Below are positions 1-6,341 of a stretch of DNA of 8,438 nucleotides, in pieces. Position 1 is the first letter of the stretch. The number at the start of each line of letters is the position of its first letter. Below the pieces are notes generated by a model. The model was not told where the DNA came from. It saw only the letters and a program-made list of their open reading frames with translations, and ran no database searches. This DNA comes from Bacillaceae bacterium (GTDB taxonomy: Bacteria; Bacillota; Bacilli; Bacillales; Amphibacillaceae), in contig JASLIE010000064.1 in the NCBI GenBank assembly GCA_030152985.1, positions 1 through 8,438 on the forward strand. The letters are read 5' to 3'. A program made the translations under genes and the position numbers.

Positions 1-394
1 TGATTTTTGGATACTTCATTCCCAGGGCTTCGGCCGCTTCAATTTGCCCCTTTGGCACTGATTGAATCCCGCCACGGTAAATCTCTGCAATGTAAGCCCC
101 CGCATTCACGCCGAGCGCAATAACAGCGGATAAGAAAGGACTGATTTCGACACCAAGTTGCGGCAGACCAAAGTAAACTAAAAAGAGCTGAACGAGTAGG
201 GGCGTTCCCCGAATGAGCCATAAGTAAAAGTCAGCAATTAAAACAAGTGGTCTTACCTTAGATATTTTCATTAAGGCTACGATTAAACCAAGCACTAAGC
301 CTAGGACAATCGAAATGACTGATAAAACAAAGGTCAGTCCCGCTGCCTTTACGAGAAACGGGATGTAATCTACGACTAAACTAAAATCCAACAT
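1..394 (-). CDS. Amino acid ABC transporter permease, N-terminal part (cut by window edge)
   Basis: This is the first 131 codons of an inner-membrane permease of the HisM/GlnP family, which carries polar amino acids across the membrane with a binding protein and an ATPase. The start ATG at 394 follows a GGAG/GAAGG ribosome site. The visible part has a first hydrophobic segment at about residues 15-42, the typical LWLIRGTPLLVQLF stretch (58-71), further membrane segments, and the EAA loop (EAAEALG, residues 119-125) that contacts the ATPase. The family is usually about 215-220 residues, so roughly 85 are missing past the left edge. It begins 12 nt after the stop of the binding-protein gene, so the two are surely co-transcribed. 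The ATPase gene is not in the window and probably lies further left. The family is clear; the substrate is not readable from sequence. Confidence 0.93.
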   Translation of the reverse strand, partial: MLDFSLVVDYIPFLVKAAGLTFVLSVISIVLGLVLGLIVALMKISKVRPLVLIADFYLWLIRGTPLLVQLFLVYFGLPQLGVEISPFLSAVIALGVNAGAYIAEIYRGGIQSVPKGQIEAAEALGMKYPKI

Positions 395-406
395 TTACCT
401 TCACTC

Positions 407-1171
407 CTACTCTATATTCTCTCCAAACCATTCTTGACTGATCTGTTCGTATGTTCCGTCTGCTTTCATTTCTTTTAAAATTTCATTTAATTTCTCTTTT
501 AATTCAGGCTCATCTTTTGCTAGAGTGATGCCTGGTTTTTCCTCATATAATAAATCCCCAATGGCTACAAAAGGATAGCCATGTTCCTTAATAATTCGGC
601 TTCCGACTGCACGATCTGTAATGACCGCATCCACACGTTTATTCGTTAAGTCTTGAAAAGTTAATAAATCATTATCATAAAAGACTGCCTGACCTCCTAG
701 ACGTTCAGCTTCTTCAGCAAAAGTTGTTCCTGTTGCTACACCGACTTTCTTTCCTTCAATGTCTGCATGTGTTTTAATGTCTGAGCCTTCCTCAGTAAAG
801 ATTTGAACACCTGTTGTGTAGTAAGAATCTGTAAAATCAACCTTGGCTTTACGCTCCTCTGTTGGGGCAACACTTGAAATAATGACATCAAACTTCTTCG
901 CCTGTAAGCCGCCAATGATTGTATCCCAAGGCGTTGGCTTGTATTCAATTTCAACTTCCATTCGCTTAGCAATTTCATCAGCAATATCAACATCAAAACC
1001 GACTAATTTATTATTTGAATCAAAGTAGTTAAATGGGGGATAGGCACCCTCAATCCCTACGACTAGCTTTTTATCTGCTTCAATTTTAGCTAATTGACTT
1101 TCTCCTTTATTAGCTGTTCCACATGCTGCTAGAACTAGACTTGCTAAAATAATTACGAGTAATTTCCTCAT
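407..1171 (-). CDS. Polar amino acid ABC transporter substrate-binding lipoprotein
   Basis: This is a family 3 extracellular solute-binding protein (SBP_bac_3) of 254 residues. It captures an amino acid outside the membrane and hands it to the permease encoded next. The signal peptide ends in a lipobox LAAC, with the lipidated Cys at 17. The family signature GFDVDIADEIAKRM is at residues 58-71. R107 and D186 lie where the ligand carboxylate and amino group are usually bound. Two ATGs are possible, at 1180 and 1171. I chose 1171 because AAGAGG directly abuts the first ATG but lies 9 nt before the second; using 1180 adds only three residues. The gene sits 21 nt after the aminotransferase stop, so it belongs to the same operon, and its ligand is probably the substrate or a relative of the substrate of those enzymes. 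Specificity (basic, neutral or beta-amino acid) cannot be told from the sequence. Confidence 0.93.
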   Translation of the reverse strand: MRKLLVIILASLVLAACGTANKGESQLAKIEADKKLVVGIEGAYPPFNYFDSNNKLVGFDVDIADEIAKRMEVEIEYKPTPWDTIIGGLQAKKFDVIISSVAPTEERKAKVDFTDSYYTTGVQIFTEEGSDIKTHADIEGKKVGVATGTTFAEEAERLGGQAVFYDNDLLTFQDLTNKRVDAVITDRAVGSRIIKEHGYPFVAIGDLLYEEKPGITLAKDEPELKEKLNEILKEMKADGTYEQISQEWFGENIE

Positions 1172-1192
1172 CTTCCTCATCCTCTTCTTTTT

Positions 1193-2494
1193 TTATAAGA
1201 CCTCTTTTAAAATACGAATGATTTCTTCTGCTTCTTTTTTACTTGTTGTCAGTGGCGGAGCGACGAGTGCATGATAACCTTTAACTCCATCAATGCCACC
1301 TGAGCCGGGGTAAAGAATCATTCCTCTTTCCATACAGGCTTGATTAATGGCATCAGACAGATTTCCTTGCTGGAATTTCGCCTGACTTCTTTCTGTTTCA
1401 GTAAATTCAAGACCAATCAGTAAACCTTTTCCACGAACGTCAATTAAATAATCGATCTTCTTTTGCAACTTTTTTAATTCAGTGAATAAATAGGCTGAAA
1501 TCCGCTGACAATTAGCCAGGACCTCATTTTCTTCATACTTTTTGAGTGCGGCAAGACCCGCTGCGACACTGACTGGATGACCGCTATAGGTATAACCGTG
1601 AACGAACTTACCATCACTGTATTCTTTTATTGCCTGGATGAGCTGATCGCTTACAATCATGCCTGAGAGCGGAGCGTAACCAGCCGAGACCCCCTTACCA
1701 AAGGTGATGATATCTGGCTCGATTCCAAAGTGTTCGACAGCAAAATGCTTGCCCGTCCGCCCAAATCCTGTCATGACTTCATCACAGATTAAAAGTAAAT
1801 CATTTTCACGGCAGACCTTCTGAACGGCTTTAAAGTAGTTTTTCGGTGGGACAATCGCACCTTGCTGACTCCCGACGATTGACTCCATCATGACCGCACC
1901 GATATTATCTGCACCGACTTCATTGATTTGACGCTTCAGTTGACTAATCAATTCGCTTACATGTGCTTCTTCATCTTCATAGGCGTAAGCAGGACTTGGT
2001 CCGTCGATATGAACTGAGCGCATCAGGAGGTTTGAGTAAAGTTGCCTGCGCTTAATGTCACCACCAACAGACAGTGAGCCAATTGTATTCCCGTGATAGG
2101 ACTGCCAGCGGGCGATAATCATATTTTTATTGCCTTTACCACGGCTCTGATGATATTGATGAACGAGTTTAATGGCACTTTCATTTGCTTCTGACCCACC
2201 TGAGGCAAAATAAACTGTATTTAAAGAAGCTGGTGCTAATTCGGCTATTTTTTTAGCAAGCGCATGTAAGTTCTCTGTTTCAAAACGCATGGTATGAACA
2301 AAACCGACGCGTTTGGCTTGCTCATACATGGCTTCTGCAATCTCTGGGTTAGTGTGACCGAGATTGGCCGCTACCGCACCTGAGCTTGCATCTAAATAGC
2401 GCTGACCGTCTTTTGTATATAAGTAAGCGCCTTGACCGTGTGTGATGATTGGATACGCTTTAAATAAATCCCGGTGAAATACATGATCAATCAT
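1193..2494 (-). CDS. Class III PLP-dependent aminotransferase (YodT-like)
   Basis: This is a 433-residue fold-type I, class III (omega) aminotransferase. Visible landmarks are SGGSEANES (98-106, phosphate loop), QSYHGNT (131-137, ring stacking), CDEVMTGFGRTG (237-248, Asp238 to the pyridine nitrogen), FGKGVSAGYAPL (265-276, Schiff-base Lys267), and YTYSGHP for the partner-subunit phosphate contact. Class III enzymes typically act on non-alpha amino groups such as omega or beta amines. An upstream in-frame start at 2539 is possible, but the ATG at 2494 overlaps the thiolase stop as ATGA, follows GGTGG, and gives the normal family N-terminus, so I chose it. The overlap implies translational coupling. 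Next to a CoA-transferase and a thiolase it most resembles B. subtilis YodT. I infer that it makes a 3-keto acid from a 3-amino acid; GABA or other omega-amino substrates remain possible. Confidence 0.93.
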   Translation of the reverse strand: MIDHVFHRDLFKAYPIITHGQGAYLYTKDGQRYLDASSGAVAANLGHTNPEIAEAMYEQAKRVGFVHTMRFETENLHALAKKIAELAPASLNTVYFASGGSEANESAIKLVHQYHQSRGKGNKNMIIARWQSYHGNTIGSLSVGGDIKRRQLYSNLLMRSVHIDGPSPAYAYEDEEAHVSELISQLKRQINEVGADNIGAVMMESIVGSQQGAIVPPKNYFKAVQKVCRENDLLLICDEVMTGFGRTGKHFAVEHFGIEPDIITFGKGVSAGYAPLSGMIVSDQLIQAIKEYSDGKFVHGYTYSGHPVSVAAGLAALKKYEENEVLANCQRISAYLFTELKKLQKKIDYLIDVRGKGLLIGLEFTETERSQAKFQQGNLSDAINQACMERGMILYPGSGGIDGVKGYHALVAPPLTTSKKEAEEIIRILKEVL

Positions 2495-3675
2495 TGATTT
2501 TCCACCACCATTGCTACACCTAAGCCACCTGCAATACACATGGTCGCTAGGCCGTACTTAAGGTCTTCTTTCTTCATTTCATGGATAAGGCTTGTTAAAA
2601 TGCGTGCCCCTGTTGCCCCGAGTGGGTGACCGAGCGCAATTGCACCGCCATTGACATTGACTTTCTCCTTATCTAAACCTAACTCCTTAATCACTGCCAG
2701 TGACTGGGCTGCAAAGGCTTCATTCAGCTCAATGATGTCAATGTCATCAAGAGTGAGACCTGCTTTTTCAAGGGCTTTTTTTGTCGCTGGCACCGGACCG
2801 AGCCCCATTTCTTTCGGGCTCAGCCCTGCACTTGCGTAGCTTGTCACCTTGACGAGTGGCTTTAGATTCAGCTCAGCCGCCTTCTCCTCACTCATTAAGA
2901 CAAGTGTCGATGCCCCGTCATTTCTTCCAGTCGAATTTCCTGCCGTCACACTGCCATCAGCTTTAAAGGCCGGTCTTAATTTAGCTAGTCCCTCCATGGT
3001 CGTCTCACGGGGAAATTCATCTTGCACACAGAGTGAGGCTTCGTAATTTTTCTTCTGAAGTGAAATCGGAACAATTTCATCTAAGAAACGATCACTTTCG
3101 ATTGCTTTTTTAGCTTTTTCCTGACTTCTTAAGGCAAATTCATCCTGTTCTTGGCGGGAAATGTCATATTTATCTGCTAGGGTTTCTGCCGTAATCCCCA
3201 TTGAAAACTCACCATAAAGCTCACTTGGCTGTGACTTGGGCTGACTTTCAATATTTGAATCATAAAGAGTCATCTCACCCGGCCGGATTCCGAAACGGTT
3301 TTTTACGAAATAATAAGGAGCCTGTGACATGACCTCAACCCCACCTGCTAAAACAACATCACTCTGCCCTGTTTGAATCGACATACAGGCATTCATAACC
3401 GCCTGCATTGACGACCCACACTGCATCTGAACTGTGTGAGCAGGTGAAGCTTCCTTAATTCCTGTTTTTAAGGCTGCGATACGGGCAATGTTTGGATTAT
3501 GTGCACTCTGTTTGGTATGTCCGAGAATGACTTCATCAATAATCTCAGGCCCTTGAGCAAGTTCAGCCAAGTTATTTTTCATCACCTTTGAAACAAGTTC
3601 CTCAGGTTCAATGTCCTTTAAGACGCCCCCATATTTCCCAATTGCTGTTCTTAATGCACTGACAATCACTACCAT
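2491..3675 (-). CDS. Thiolase (acetyl-CoA C-acyltransferase)
   Basis: This is a full-length 394-residue thiolase, which cleaves a 3-ketoacyl-CoA with free CoA to acetyl-CoA and a shortened acyl-CoA, or runs the reverse condensation. The catalytic triad is present: nucleophile Cys86 in [11 protein letters not shown], His350 in GHPLGATG, and the acid/base Cys380 in CIAGGLG. N-terminal and C-terminal thiolase folds are both intact. The loop after Cys86 reads GSSMQ rather than the GSGL(K/R) of common acetoacetyl-CoA thiolases, which may reflect another acyl group. The start has AAAGGAG 9 nt upstream and lies 6 nt after the CoA-transferase B stop. Its own stop overlaps the aminotransferase start. 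In this operon it probably splits the CoA ester made by the transferase; plain acetoacetyl-CoA cleavage is the alternative. Confidence 0.95.
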   Translation of the reverse strand: MVVIVSALRTAIGKYGGVLKDIEPEELVSKVMKNNLAELAQGPEIIDEVILGHTKQSAHNPNIARIAALKTGIKEASPAHTVQMQCGSSMQAVMNACMSIQTGQSDVVLAGGVEVMSQAPYYFVKNRFGIRPGEMTLYDSNIESQPKSQPSELYGEFSMGITAETLADKYDISRQEQDEFALRSQEKAKKAIESDRFLDEIVPISLQKKNYEASLCVQDEFPRETTMEGLAKLRPAFKADGSVTAGNSTGRNDGASTLVLMSEEKAAELNLKPLVKVTSYASAGLSPKEMGLGPVPATKKALEKAGLTLDDIDIIELNEAFAAQSLAVIKELGLDKEKVNVNGGAIALGHPLGATGARILTSLIHEMKKEDLKYGLATMCIAGGLGVAMVVENQ

Positions 3676-3681
3676 TTTTAT

Positions 3682-4320
3682 CTACTCCTTTAAATTAATT
3701 TCAAATGAGGCACTTGTTGATTTCTTTACCTCTTCTAATGTGTATCCCGCTGCGACTTCCCTTAAGACTAAGCCTCGATCCTTAACCTCAAAGACCGCCA
3801 TCTCTGTAATGATGACATCGACCCGTCGCTCTGAAGTCTGTGGGTAGGCAAGCTCTTTGACGATTTTAATCTCACCATTTCGGGTTAAATGCTGCATGGT
3901 CACGATGACGCGCTTTGAGCCTTCAAGGAGGTCCATGGCACCCCCTACACCTAAAATATTCTCACCTGGAATGGCCCAGTTAGCGATTTTTCCTCTTTCA
4001 TCAACTTGTAAAACACCGAGAATAGAAACATCGATGTGCCCTCCACGAATCATTGAAAAAGAAGCCGCACTATCGAAGTAAGCTGCCCCCTTCTTGACTG
4101 TGATCGGAAGTTTACCTGCATTCACTAAATCCGCATCCACCTCGTCTTCACTTGGACTTGGTCCGACACCTAACACCCCATTTTCTGAATGCAGGTGAAC
4201 TGTCGTCTCATCACTTAAAAAGTCAACGACACGCGTCGGAATCCCAATGCCTAAATTGACAACATCTCCTTCCTTAAGTTCTTTTGCAGCACGCTTTGCA
4301 ATATAATCTCTACTGTCCAT
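3682..4320 (-). CDS. 3-oxoacid CoA-transferase, subunit B (AtoA/ScoB/YodR-like)
   Basis: This is the catalytic subunit of a family I CoA-transferase, 212 residues, close to the 216 or so of E. coli AtoA. The family signature LHSENGVLG is at 43-51, giving Glu46 as the residue that forms the glutamyl-CoA thioester. Other family stretches are GIGIPT (24-29), SFSMIRGGHIDVSILG and WAIPGENILGVGGAMDL. The partner is subunit A, encoded just upstream and overlapping by 11 nt. The start has AAAGGAG 7 nt before it. The complex moves CoA between a donor such as acetyl- or succinyl-CoA and a 3-keto acid. Next to a thiolase and an aminotransferase it matches the YodR/YodS arrangement in Bacillus, but acetoacetate or 3-oxoadipate as acceptor cannot be excluded. 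Confidence 0.95.
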   Translation of the reverse strand: MDSRDYIAKRAAKELKEGDVVNLGIGIPTRVVDFLSDETTVHLHSENGVLGVGPSPSEDEVDADLVNAGKLPITVKKGAAYFDSAASFSMIRGGHIDVSILGVLQVDERGKIANWAIPGENILGVGGAMDLLEGSKRVIVTMQHLTRNGEIKIVKELAYPQTSERRVDVIITEMAVFEVKDRGLVLREVAAGYTLEEVKKSTSASFEINLKE

Positions 4321-4975
4321 CTTTATTCTCCTTTAAAATTAAATAATCAACATATAAGTGCGGTGTGACGATTTCTTCTGCTGACAGCTCACCAACCTCA
4401 ACAATTTCTTCAACTTCAACAAGTACAGTTTTAGCTGCTGTCGCCATAAGTGGATTGAAGTTACGTGAGGTTTTTCGGTAGACGAGATTACCTAATTTAT
4501 CCGCCTTCAACGCCTTGACGAGTGCGACATCTGCTCTCAGCGAAGGCTCAAAAACATAAGGCTTATCTTCAATGACCCGAACGTCCTTTCCTTCACCTAA
4601 CTTCGTCCCGTAACTCACCGGCGTGTAAAAACCGCCTAAACCCGCCCCACCGGAACGAATAGCTTCAGATAAGGTCCCTTGAGGTTTGAGTTCGATTTCG
4701 ATTTCTTTATTTTTATAGGCAGTGACAACATCAATGTTTGAGGTAAAATATGAACCAATTCCTTTTTTAACTTGTTTATTTAAAACAAGCTTACCTAGCC
4801 CCTTGCCTTGCTCTCCTAAATTATTACTCACAATCGTCAGCTCATTCTTCCCTGATTCAACTAAGGCTTCAACTAGCGTGAGCGGACAACCAACTAAACC
4901 AAAACCTCCAACCATGACTGTGTCACCTGGCTTGATTTTTTCTACTGCTTCTTCTGCTGATAAAACTTTCTTCAT
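4310..4975 (-). CDS. 3-oxoacid CoA-transferase, subunit A (AtoD/ScoA/YodS-like)
   Basis: This is the CoA-binding subunit of the heteromeric CoA-transferase, 221 residues, the normal length. The family signature GDTVMVGGFGLVGCP is at residues 17-31, followed by the glycine-rich SGGAGLGGFYTPVSYGT loop. I chose the ATG at 4975: AAAGGAAG ends 7 nt before it and the protein then begins in the family's usual way (MKKVLSAEEAV). An in-frame TTG at 5011 would translate the U-tract of the terminator (FFLL...) and has no ribosome site. It overlaps the subunit B gene by 11 nt and opens the tightly packed six-gene block. It is separated from the DUF3870 gene by a strong terminator-like hairpin, so its expression is probably set by read-through. 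Confidence 0.95.
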   Translation of the reverse strand: MKKVLSAEEAVEKIKPGDTVMVGGFGLVGCPLTLVEALVESGKNELTIVSNNLGEQGKGLGKLVLNKQVKKGIGSYFTSNIDVVTAYKNKEIEIELKPQGTLSEAIRSGGAGLGGFYTPVSYGTKLGEGKDVRVIEDKPYVFEPSLRADVALVKALKADKLGNLVYRKTSRNFNPLMATAAKTVLVEVEEIVEVGELSAEEIVTPHLYVDYLILKENKDGQ

Positions 4976-5000
4976 CTTAAAACTTCCTTTCTCTCTAAGT

Positions 5001-5083
5001 AAAAAAAACAAAAAACCGAGACAAATTAATCAGACGCATTAGGAAATTACTGCCTAAGGCTCTTCATAATAGATCTCGGTTTT
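5001..5083 (-). terminator. Strong intrinsic terminator or attenuator in the leader of the CoA-transferase block
   Basis: The minus-strand RNA can form a long imperfect hairpin. The outer 10-bp stem pairs AAAACCGAGA (5083-5074) with TCTCGGTTTT (5021-5012) and is followed by T6-G-T8 down to 5001. The 52-nt interior is itself ordered: an ATTA/TAAT pairing flanked by equal internal loops, then AGA/TCT with one bulged G, then GCCTTAGG/CCTAATGC with one mismatch around a 9-nt loop. The U-tract ends 25 nt before the CoA-transferase A start. A terminator shape is clear from the sequence. Whether it is constitutive, partly read through, or controlled by a ligand or protein is inference. I match it to no riboswitch class I know; T-box consensus bases are absent. 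Confidence 0.82.
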
Positions 5084-5093
5084 AAAGATAATT

Positions 5094-5116
5094 CTGAAAT
5101 GGGGAGACCATTCCAG
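5094..5116 (-). promoter_or_regulatory. Leader hairpin upstream of the terminator
   Basis: Minus-strand CTGGAATGG pairs with CCATTTCAG over 9 bp (one G-U) around the 5-nt loop TCTCC. It lies between the DUF3870 stop and the terminator hairpin and has no U-tract, so it is not a terminator itself. Its loop TCTC could pair with GAGA in the 5' arm of the terminator stem, a weak contact of four bases. It may be an RNA-processing or protein-binding site, or part of an attenuator. The hairpin is visible; the role is inferred. Confidence 0.45.
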
Positions 5117-5133
5117 CTCAATATAACCAATGA

Positions 5134-5466
5134 TTAAATTTTGTTGACTACTTTTAAGTGCTCCCAGTATCTTTGATTGGCTGATTGCAGGGCGACGATA
5201 ATTGCTTGCTGGGACGGAGCGATATAATAGGTTTTAATTCGCTTGATGATCTCAGCTAAACCCTCATCTAACTTATAGCCAACAATCAAACGCCTAAAGA
5301 AACTGTTTGTTAAGTCTGCGATCATGGTAAACTCGACATTTAAAATCGTATGAGTTGCTAACTCAATCTCTAAAACAATGCCGGCATGACGGTAAACTTC
5401 ATACATAGATGTGCCACTTGGTGCTTTTGCATATCCTGTGACAAGGACAGATGTCATTTCTTTCAT
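5134..5466 (-). CDS. DUF3870 family small cytoplasmic protein
   Basis: This 110-residue protein matches my recollection of the DUF3870 family: an N-terminal VTGYAKAPSGTSMYEVY stretch, a central strand-rich EFTMIADLTNSFFRRLIVGY, then a helical end with YYIAPSQQAIIVAL. The family has no known biochemical function and is found mainly in Bacillota. No signal peptide or membrane segment is visible, so it should be cytoplasmic. The ATG at 5466 has GAGG 8 nt upstream; an alternative ATG at 5457 loses three residues. It is the first gene after the cre-controlled promoter and precedes the CoA-transferase block by 158 nt containing the hairpins. Position suggests a role linked to this catabolic operon, perhaps as a binding or regulatory protein, but that is inference from context only. 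Confidence 0.85.
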   Translation of the reverse strand: MKEMTSVLVTGYAKAPSGTSMYEVYRHAGIVLEIELATHTILNVEFTMIADLTNSFFRRLIVGYKLDEGLAEIIKRIKTYYIAPSQQAIIVALQSANQRYWEHLKVVNKI

Positions 5467-5514
5467 AACCTTTTCCTCATTTAGCTTATTATTTTTTGAT
5501 TTTTAGTATTTCAA

Positions 5515-5543
5515 ATATTAAACTAAAATGAAAGCGCTGTCAA
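5515..5543 (-). promoter_or_regulatory. Near-consensus sigma-A promoter of the DUF3870/catabolic cluster
   Basis: On the minus strand TTGACA (5543-5538), a 17-bp spacer and TAATAT (5520-5515) match the vegetative promoter at 11 of 12 positions with ideal spacing. The 30 bp or so upstream of the -35 are very A/T-rich and could act as an UP element. Transcription should begin near 5509, about 43 nt before the DUF3870 start. It is the only convincing promoter seen ahead of the operon. Confidence 0.88.
5529..5542 (-). promoter_or_regulatory. CcpA cre site overlapping the -35 element
   Basis: TGACAGCGCTTTCA on the minus strand fits the cre consensus TGWNANCGNTNWCA at every fixed position and differs at one base from the ideal palindrome TGAAAGCGCTTTCA. 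It covers five bases of the -35 and the first part of the spacer. CcpA with HPr-Ser-P bound there should block RNA polymerase, giving repression when preferred sugars are present. CcpA control is known for many Bacillota catabolic operons; binding here is inferred from the sequence. Confidence 0.85.
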
Positions 5544-5638
5544 CAAGATTCTTTAAATTTTCTTAAAAATCTTTAATTTCAGTCAAATAACTTACAAAAG
5601 CTGGTATATCAAGCCTTTATCTACCTAAAATTATCCAT

Positions 5639-6340
5639 TTATAAAGCGAGGTCCTTGATTTTCACCCAACTGTAAATTTCTTTAAGCAGGACACGGTTAC
5701 TACTGGTTTGCATAACCGTGTGGCTCTTATTCTTAACCCAGTTCGGGATGCGTTCACCTGTAGCGTAATGGGTGGCGGACTTTAAGATTTTCACTTTGGA
5801 ACCGACGCGGAGTTTTTTTGTTTCTTGGTAGGCTTTTGCTTTGAGCAAGGTTGGAATGCGCTGCTTGATTTCGCGCTCGAAAGTAGGCCAGCTGATGCCT
5901 TTTGTACCAGCTCGGAGGTAGCGCGGGCAGTTCTTCCGGCTCCAATGATAATGAGGGACAACTTTTTTAATGGATGGATGACGGATTTGGAGGTATTTGA
6001 TGAGGCTGATGGCGTGATCAACGGCCTTTAAGTAGTTACCGTCTCGGTTGACACAGATTTCAATCGAGAGACTGGTGTGATTACCTGAGCGTGTGCCCGC
6101 ATGATAGCTCACTTCATTGACTGGAATTGACTGATAAACTTCCTTCTCATCATCTACCGTAAAGTGCCAGCTCGCCTGTCTTGGATTACCATTTTGCTGG
6201 AGTAAGGCATGGGCACGTGCATTGGCACGGACATTTGTATTGGCTGTTTCATGAATGGTAATTGATGTTGGTTTTAACTTACGTCCTGGACGGGTCCGCT
6301 TATTTGACTTTGGAATGGGTAAAGAAATAATTTCAATCAT
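5639..6340 (-). CDS. N-acetylmuramoyl-L-alanine amidase (Amidase_2) with C-terminal SH3-like domain
   Basis: This 233-residue zinc amidase cuts the bond between N-acetylmuramic acid and L-alanine in peptidoglycan. The catalytic domain spans about 1-165, with zinc ligands His30 (TIHETAN), His130 (PHYHWSRKNCP) and Cys138, and Glu94 (LSIEIC) as likely catalytic acid, spaced much as in the PlyL/XlyA/CwlA group. Residues 177-231 form a small beta-rich domain (KLRVGSKVKIL to YSWVKIKDL) like the wall-binding ends of Bacillus phage endolysins. No signal peptide is present, as in endolysins, so release needs a holin, lysis or another route. The ATG at 6340 is one base after the sigma gene's stop and has GAGGAG 7 nt upstream; the in-frame TTG at 6355 lies on that ribosome site and is rejected. 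Start and stop spacing imply coupling to the sigma gene. Confidence 0.92.
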   Translation of the reverse strand: MIEIISLPIPKSNKRTRPGRKLKPTSITIHETANTNVRANARAHALLQQNGNPRQASWHFTVDDEKEVYQSIPVNEVSYHAGTRSGNHTSLSIEICVNRDGNYLKAVDHAISLIKYLQIRHPSIKKVVPHYHWSRKNCPRYLRAGTKGISWPTFEREIKQRIPTLLKAKAYQETKKLRVGSKVKILKSATHYATGERIPNWVKNKSHTVMQTSSNRVLLKEIYSWVKIKDLAL

Positions 6341-6341
6341 T

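Noticed and set aside
39..221. 60-codon minus-strand reading frame inside the permease
   Set aside because: It is out of frame with the permease, which has the EAA motif and family sequence throughout; the shorter frame has no recognisable protein character.
2495..2539. Upstream start for the aminotransferase adding 15 residues
   Set aside because: It would extend deep into the thiolase gene with no ribosome site; the ATGA overlap at 2491-2494 is the usual coupled arrangement and fits the family length.
4766..4790. Inverted repeat CTTGTTT/AAACAAG
   Set aside because: It lies within the coding sequence of CoA-transferase A, has a weak A/T-rich stem and no U-tract; best explained as chance in coding DNA.
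4976..5011. Upstream TTG start for CoA-transferase A adding 12 residues
   Set aside because: The added residues are encoded by the terminator U-tract and the ribosome site itself; the ATG at 4975 has proper spacing and the family N-terminus.
2651..5042. Several plus-strand reading frames of 60-106 codons opposite the thiolase and CoA-transferase genes
   Set aside because: All lie antisense to well-supported genes, have no ribosome sites of note and resemble no protein; they follow from codon bias on the other strand.
5101..5133. Sigma-54 promoter before the CoA-transferase block (TTGG...GAGCT)
   Set aside because: The GG to GC distance is 9 rather than 10 bases and the flanking consensus is poor.
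5550..5638. A/T-rich inverted repeats between the amidase stop and the DUF3870 promoter, considered as a terminator for the amidase
   Set aside because: Stems are short or bulged and lack a following U-tract in the minus direction; the A/T richness is better read as a possible UP element. No convincing amidase terminator is seen.
5754..6031. Overlapping frames on both strands inside the amidase gene
   Set aside because: The amidase frame carries all zinc ligands and is uninterrupted; the alternatives are shadows.
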